Positions 4,625 through 5,326 of a DNA stretch of 5,326 nt are shown here, piece after piece. The stretch's first letter is position 1. Each line of letters begins with the position of its first letter. A program made the position numbers and the translations under genes. The stretch comes from Methylovirgula sp. (lineage in GTDB: Bacteria > Pseudomonadota > Alphaproteobacteria > Rhizobiales > Beijerinckiaceae), in the NCBI GenBank assembly GCA_030044485.1, contig JASHVQ010000237.1, positions 1-5,326 on the forward strand, given 5' to 3'. The notes under the pieces are model-generated. The model did not search any database. It was not told the origin of the DNA and saw only the letters and a program-made list of their open reading frames with translations.

Positions 4625-5326
4625 GCGCATCCGCGTCGCTGCCCGACGGTTCCGCGCTTCTTCTCAAGCACGCGCCGCAAGCCTGGCATCCTTACATCCA
4701 GCTCGCGCGTCTCGACCGGCCAACCGGCGGGTGGCTCCTGCTCCTGCCCTGCTGGTGGTCCTCGGCGCTGGCCAGCATCGCCCGGCATGCGCCCCTCAAT
4801 CTCTGGCATCTGGCATTGTTCTTCGTCGGCGCGGTCGCGATGCGCGGCGCGGGCTCGACCTACAACGATCTCGTCGATCGCGACATCGACGCCAAAGTCG
4901 AACGCACGCGCGGCAGGCCGCTGCCTTCCGGCCGGATCGCGCCGCGCGCCGCCACCTTGTTTCTCGTCGTCCAGGCGCTGGCCGGTTTCGCCGTGCTGCT
5001 GGCCTTCAACAGGCTTACGATCGAACTCGGCGCGGCCTCGCTTCTTCTCGTCGCCGTCTATCCGTTCATGAAGCGCGTCACCTTCTGGCCGCAGGCGGTT
5101 CTCGGCCTGGCGTTCTCGTTCGGCGCCTTGATGGGCTGGGCTGCGGCCTGCGGAAGCCTCGGCGTCGCGGCGCTGCTGCTTTATGACGGCGCCGTCGCCT
5201 GGACGATCGGCTACGACACGATCTACGCGCTTCAAGACGCGGGCGACGACCTGATCGCCGGCGTCAAATCCACGGCGCTGCGTTTCGGCGGCCGGGTGCG
5301 CGGCGCCGTCGCGCTCTTCTACGCCA
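4621..5326 (+). CDS. ubiA: 4-hydroxybenzoate polyprenyltransferase (partial, 3' end missing)
   Basis: The first 235 residues are present; family members are usually about 290-320. UbiA is an inner-membrane enzyme that attaches a polyprenyl chain to 4-hydroxybenzoate, an early step in ubiquinone synthesis. Visible signatures: YIQLARLDRPTGGWLLLLPC at 25-44, the first Asp-rich motif NDLVDRDID at 82-90 and the RTRGRPLPSG block at 95-104 (Mg-diphosphate binding), VYPFMKR at 146-152, and the second Asp-rich motif YDTIYALQDAGDD at 198-210, followed by KSTALRFG. Several hydrophobic membrane segments are evident (about 37-52, 62-77, 112-129, 135-148, 158-176). The start is the GTG at 4621, which overlaps the upstream TGA by four bases (GTGA). 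There is no good ribosome binding site, so translation is probably coupled to the preceding gene. Both Asp motifs are intact and the frame is open to the window edge. Confidence 0.95.
   Translation, partial: MSASASLPDGSALLLKHAPQAWHPYIQLARLDRPTGGWLLLLPCWWSSALASIARHAPLNLWHLALFFVGAVAMRGAGSTYNDLVDRDIDAKVERTRGRPLPSGRIAPRAATLFLVVQALAGFAVLLAFNRLTIELGAASLLLVAVYPFMKRVTFWPQAVLGLAFSFGALMGWAAACGSLGVAALLLYDGAVAWTIGYDTIYALQDAGDDLIAGVKSTALRFGGRVRGAVALFYA

Noticed and set aside
4438..5235. 265-residue minus-strand open frame opposite ubiA
   Set aside because: ubiA has both Asp-rich motifs and membrane segments on the plus strand; the antisense product is a charged, motif-free shadow.
1..5326. Mobile elements, CRISPR arrays, tRNA/rRNA genes, toxin-antitoxin or defence modules
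   Set aside because: No terminal inverted repeats with a transposase, no regularly spaced long repeats, no tRNA-like cloverleaf and no recognisable defence-protein motifs were found on either strand.

Overview
The window is GC-rich DNA from an alphaproteobacterium, most likely a member of the Rhizobiales (Hyphomicrobiales). Three signs point there: a plant/alphaproteobacterial-type glutamate-cysteine ligase, a small exported protein carrying the N-terminal signature of the Rhizobiales outer-membrane porins (Porin_2), and the grouping of gshA, rsmE and ubiA, which I recall from Rhizobiales genomes. A methylotroph-like or Bradyrhizobium-like lineage is possible, but the genus cannot be fixed from this sequence.

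Layout. Bases 3-107 appear to be the 3' end of an unidentified plus-strand gene, followed at once by a 9-bp stem-loop terminator candidate. A DUF937 (YidB-like) protein is encoded at 276-953 (+). It converges, with a 19-bp gap, on a short Flp-type pilin gene at 973-1134 (-). The 242-bp gap at 1135-1376 separates the pilin from the divergent gshA gene (1377-2741, +) and holds four short perfect inverted repeats. The 3' end of gshA overlaps by 7 bp the convergent gene for a secreted 122-residue porin-motif protein (2735-3103, -). After a 216-bp gap with three 20-bp-spaced AATT-centred repeats comes rsmE (3320-4078, -). A compact 90-bp divergent promoter region separates rsmE from a plus-strand pair: a secreted four-cysteine protein of unknown function (4169-4624), then ubiA, which starts at a GTG overlapping the previous stop (4621, running off the window).

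How the genes relate. The recognised genes are housekeeping: first step of glutathione synthesis (gshA), methylation of U1498 in 16S rRNA (rsmE) and prenylation of 4-hydroxybenzoate for ubiquinone (ubiA). They share no obvious pathway. The only strong sign of co-expression is the GTGA overlap between the four-cysteine protein and ubiA. The less ordinary parts are the three small accessory proteins (DUF937 with an internal duplication, an orphan Flp pilin, a stand-alone porin signature) and the clustered palindromes between the pilin and gshA. I see no mobile element, CRISPR array, tRNA, rRNA or defence system, and nothing that clearly forms a new biological system.
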